A stretch of DNA of 64,000 nucleotides from Acidobacteriaceae bacterium (GTDB taxonomy: Bacteria > Acidobacteriota > Terriglobia > Terriglobales > Acidobacteriaceae): assembly GCA_027449965.1 (NCBI GenBank), contig DAIDKP010000011.1:1-64000 (forward strand). Reading direction: 5' to 3'. Below, piece after piece: positions 61,722 through 64,000 of this stretch. The number at the start of each line of letters is the position of its first letter. Positions within the stretch are counted from its first letter, which is position 1. The notes beneath the pieces were generated by a model that searched no databases, was not told the DNA's origin, and worked only from the letters and a program-made list of their open reading frames with translations. Position numbers and translations under genes: made by a program.

Positions 61722-62864
61722 CTATTTGATTGTGCCCCAAACCGGCTGAGTCCGTGCCGTCAACCTGCGATTCGCACCCGCAATCTCTGTACCAAACAGC
61801 GGGCTGAGACCCCACTGGTACATCAGCAGCCGCAAACGCAGCGTCATCTCCACGGTATTTACCACCAGGCCAGCATCATACAGTCGTCGGCGGCCATCCA
61901 GCATCAGTCCCGCGCCTGTCGTCGTCAGCCGCTTTACCCCACTCATGTGCAGGCATACCAACTTGCCCTCAGCCACGGCACGATCCACCACCTTGTCCAT
62001 AGCTTCCGCCAATGTTCCGTCAAAATCCCCTTGAATATGCAGGTGCAAAGCCTCTTCAGACTCCTGCAGGGTGGTCGTCGCCGACACCGTTGCCCCACCC
62101 TGCGTCAATTTGCCCAACAACGCCATCGGCAGCTTCGTTACCAGACCGATAAAGTCCCGCGCGTATCGGGGCGCCAGACGCCTCGGCTCCTGAGCCAGAC
62201 GCATCGCCCATTCCAGACCGGTCTTCTGCATCCATCTCGGCGCTCGATTCAAATCGCCCAGCAACATGTCCAGACTCCCGCCAATACCAATCGAAACCGG
62301 CACACCCAGTCGCTTTTTGTTCATCCATATCCACTTCTCCTGCTTCGGATTCCCAAAGCTCACCAGCAGCATATCCGGCTTGGCAGCCTTCACCCGAGCC
62401 ACAATCTCGGCATTGTCCATCTCTTCCAGTTCCGCTGGCGGCGGTGCAAACACGCCACAAATCTTCAAGCCTGGATTTTGCGCTACAAACATCTCCGCAG
62501 CTCGCTGGCCCACACCTTCGCGACCACCCAGCAGGAACACGCGATAGCCCTTCCGCGCACTCATTGCCATCAACTCAGGCACCAGATCTACGCCGGTCAC
62601 GCGTTCTGGTAACGCATCTCCCAGCATTCGCGAGGCCCACACCAGCGGCATTCCATCGGCCACCACCATCTCACAGCCGGCCAGAATCCTGTGCAGATGC
62701 TCATCTCGCGTGCTGTTCAGCCAGAAATCCAGATTTGCCGTCGCTACCTGACGAACGCCGCCCTCTTGAATCATCGCGTCGACCCGGTCCACCGCTTCCC
62801 CAAGCGTTACCGGTGCCAGTGGCAATCCCATCACGGATACGGAGTGCTTCTGCTGCGTCTGCAT
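61722..62864 (-). CDS. WecG/TagA-family glycosyltransferase fused to a STAS-like domain
   Basis: A 380-residue protein. Residues 10-235 are a GT26 (WecG/TagA/CpsF) transferase that would add N-acetylmannosamine-type or related sugar to a lipid-linked acceptor. Motifs are ATANLDFWLN (41-50), VVADGMPLVWASR with Asp70, RVTGVDLVPEL, VFLLGGREGVGQ, and SFGNPKQEKW with Gln175. Relatives usually end near LAPRYARDF (230-238). Here about 120 residues follow, with a STAS-like pattern from 268: LHLHIQGDFDGTLAEAM, KLVCLHMSGVKRLTTTGAG at 301-319. The position of the phosphorylatable Ser of anti-anti-sigma factors is TTTG. GAGG five bases upstream supports the ATG. It heads the exopolysaccharide operon. Confidence 0.85.
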   Translation of the reverse strand: MQTQQKHSVSVMGLPLAPVTLGEAVDRVDAMIQEGGVRQVATANLDFWLNSTRDEHLHRILAGCEMVVADGMPLVWASRMLGDALPERVTGVDLVPELMAMSARKGYRVFLLGGREGVGQRAAEMFVAQNPGLKICGVFAPPPAELEEMDNAEIVARVKAAKPDMLLVSFGNPKQEKWIWMNKKRLGVPVSIGIGGSLDMLLGDLNRAPRWMQKTGLEWAMRLAQEPRRLAPRYARDFIGLVTKLPMALLGKLTQGGATVSATTTLQESEEALHLHIQGDFDGTLAEAMDKVVDRAVAEGKLVCLHMSGVKRLTTTGAGLMLDGRRRLYDAGLVVNTVEMTLRLRLLMYQWGLSPLFGTEIAGANRRLTARTQPVWGTIK

Positions 62865-63318
62865 TTCGCCTCTTCTGTTCCAGTCAGGTCCAACCCACGA
62901 CCGAGCTAGAAACCGAGCGTTGAATCTGGAATTTTCTGCCTGCTTTTGTTTCCCCGATCAGGTCAGTCACCAGAACACTCTTCAATGTCGTCAGCGTAGC
63001 TTTCAATCTATCTGAAAACAATGACAGTTAAGTTCGAGACAGATAACTCGTTAGAGTCTCCCCCATACCCCTTTGGATTCTTTTGGGTGGTTACCTTTCG
63101 ATAGCTGCTCAGTATTGGGCGCTCCACCACAAAACCAGCGATACCACGCACCAGATGCAGCAGAAGTGCTATCCATCATCGATTTACCTGGAAATTGGAT
63201 AACTTTCTTCGAAGCGGCGAACCCGTTGCTCAACTGCAACGTCTGCTTATCCCACAAAGGTAATCATGGAACAGGTTACTTGTATCGCGAAAAGCACCTT
63301 CTCCTTGCATGTGACAGG
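62865..63318. other. intergenic region ahead of the exopolysaccharide operon
   Basis: 454 bases between two leftward genes. It should contain the operon promoter, but no clear -35/-10 pair was found on the minus strand. A 91-codon plus-strand frame at 63073-63348 lacks a ribosome site and motif and runs into the next gene's 3' end, so it is not called. Confidence 0.4.
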
Positions 63319-64000
63319 TTACTCATCCCATCGCAAAACAGTGATTGAGCAAGGTGGAAGGGAGAAATTTTCCACGAAAATTTCTCCACTTTGTGGCTTG
63401 ATTTCATCCAGATTTTCATTGGAAGCCCCAGGATCGGCATTCCAAATTCGGCTCCACGCAATCCGTGTATCTCGAGCTACACCTCCCAACTGCACTGTGT
63501 GGGTAGCTGTCCGGGAAAGGTTATACGCCACCAGCACTCGATGCACATGCCCACCTCTTCGCTGCCGAAATCCAAAAAAATCCAGATCGTGCGCTTCGGC
63601 TAACTCCACTCCGTCATTGCCTGGGGCCACAGAGTGGACAGGATTCGCGCCGCTTGTCGTCACGCGCACCATATCGCCCGCCATGGCTCCATTCACCATC
63701 GCCTCGGCCAGGAACAAGGGTCTGCGTCGCATCGTCGACCCCATATCCACCACCGTTCCCCACAATCGAACCTGCTTGCCATCGTTGCGTCGAAACTCGT
63801 ACTGCGGCAGGCTAAAGACCATCGCATCGCGCGTACCCTCATCGCGCTTCATTCGCAGCATCAGATCCGTCACTGCAATCCCGCCGGCCAGCGAAGGCGT
63901 CAGCCGATCCAGTGCTGCCTGGCTCGCAGCGCCCTCGGTCGAATGCAGATTCACCTCATAGACCGCCAGCCGCTTCGCACCCACCGCCTGCCGTGCCTCA
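63319..64000 (-). CDS. C-terminal part of a possible glycoside hydrolase (cut by the window edge)
   Basis: The frame is open to the right edge, so only the last 227 residues are seen. Near its visible start it has KRLAVYEVNLHSTEG, in which the Glu within YEVN could be a catalytic residue as in clan-A hydrolases. Beyond that it is beta-rich: WSRIWNADPG, HRVLVAYNLSRTATHTVQLG and SLPPCSITVLRWDE at the end fit a C-terminal beta-sandwich of an arabinofuranosidase-like or related enzyme. The family is uncertain. A gene of this kind next to an exopolysaccharide operon could trim its product. A palindrome at 63361-63387 lies within the coding part. Confidence 0.55.
   Translation of the reverse strand, partial: EARQAVGAKRLAVYEVNLHSTEGAASQAALDRLTPSLAGGIAVTDLMLRMKRDEGTRDAMVFSLPQYEFRRNDGKQVRLWGTVVDMGSTMRRRPLFLAEAMVNGAMAGDMVRVTTSGANPVHSVAPGNDGVELAEAHDLDFFGFRQRRGGHVHRVLVAYNLSRTATHTVQLGGVARDTRIAWSRIWNADPGASNENLDEIKPQSGEIFVENFSLPPCSITVLRWDE

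Noticed and set aside
61257..62612. 451-codon plus-strand frame across the ligase and WecG-type genes
   Set aside because: Antisense to two membrane or enzyme genes with family motifs.
63361..63387. Hairpin as a transcription terminator
   Set aside because: GGAGAAATTTT and its complement lie inside the coding part of the hydrolase-like gene, 42 bases before its stop, and no T-run follows in the gene's direction.

Overview
The window looks like a stretch of chromosome from a high-GC, Gram-negative-type bacterium, most probably an Acidobacteriota of the Terriglobia group. That placement is an inference. It rests on the mix of outer-membrane and periplasmic systems (BcsC, Wza-like exporters, TonB, LolD) with a bacillithiol enzyme (BshA), a hopanoid-type ChbG/HpnK deacetylase, paired DUF507 proteins, a fused cellulose synthase BcsAB, and integrases that run into tRNA genes.

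Layout. 1-4145: the tRNA-proximal end of an integrated element in tRNA-Asn, with a small zinc-ribbon protein, a LysR regulator, an AlpA-like excisionase, a ribbon-helix-helix/MazF toxin-antitoxin pair and a tyrosine integrase whose last codons lie inside the tRNA gene. 4811-17863 (minus): a four-gene cellulose operon, bcsQ-like > bcsAB > bcsZ > bcsC, with overlapping or nearly touching genes. 18183-22678: tRNA-Lys, an ATP-grasp enzyme, a DUF4254 protein, a TPR protein, YvcK and tRNA-Ser. 22741-31518: a TonB protein with a peptidase-like M48 protein, GalE, SerB, acetyl-CoA synthetase and two cyclophilins. 32131-38448: LolD, ClpC and a large SLBB polysaccharide-export protein. 38544-42700: two DUF507 genes, an acidic hypothetical protein coupled to RecJ, a decayed second integrase, and tRNA-Val. 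42858-54139: an RNB nuclease, HpnK-like, BshA, a LytS-type kinase, RibA, DinB, a P-loop kinase, Gap, Pgk and a second ATP-grasp enzyme. 54246-64000 (minus): an exopolysaccharide operon (WecG-type transferase with a STAS-like tail, O-antigen-ligase-like protein, GT2, flippase, Wza-like exporter, GumC-like protein), preceded by the C-terminal part of a possible glycoside hydrolase.

How it works together. Two surface-polysaccharide machines dominate: c-di-GMP-responsive cellulose, judged from the PilZ motifs, and a Wzx/Wzy-type exopolysaccharide. A third, unlinked SLBB exporter sits at 35677-38448. GalE could feed sugar nucleotides to both. The rest is central metabolism and proteostasis.

Most unusual points: a 93-bp intergenic element present twice (22156-22248 and 31618-31710); a WecG-family glycosyltransferase fused to a STAS-like domain; a GumC-type protein whose kinase region has lost its P-loop; and an M48-like protein whose zinc motif reads MELAH instead of HELAH.
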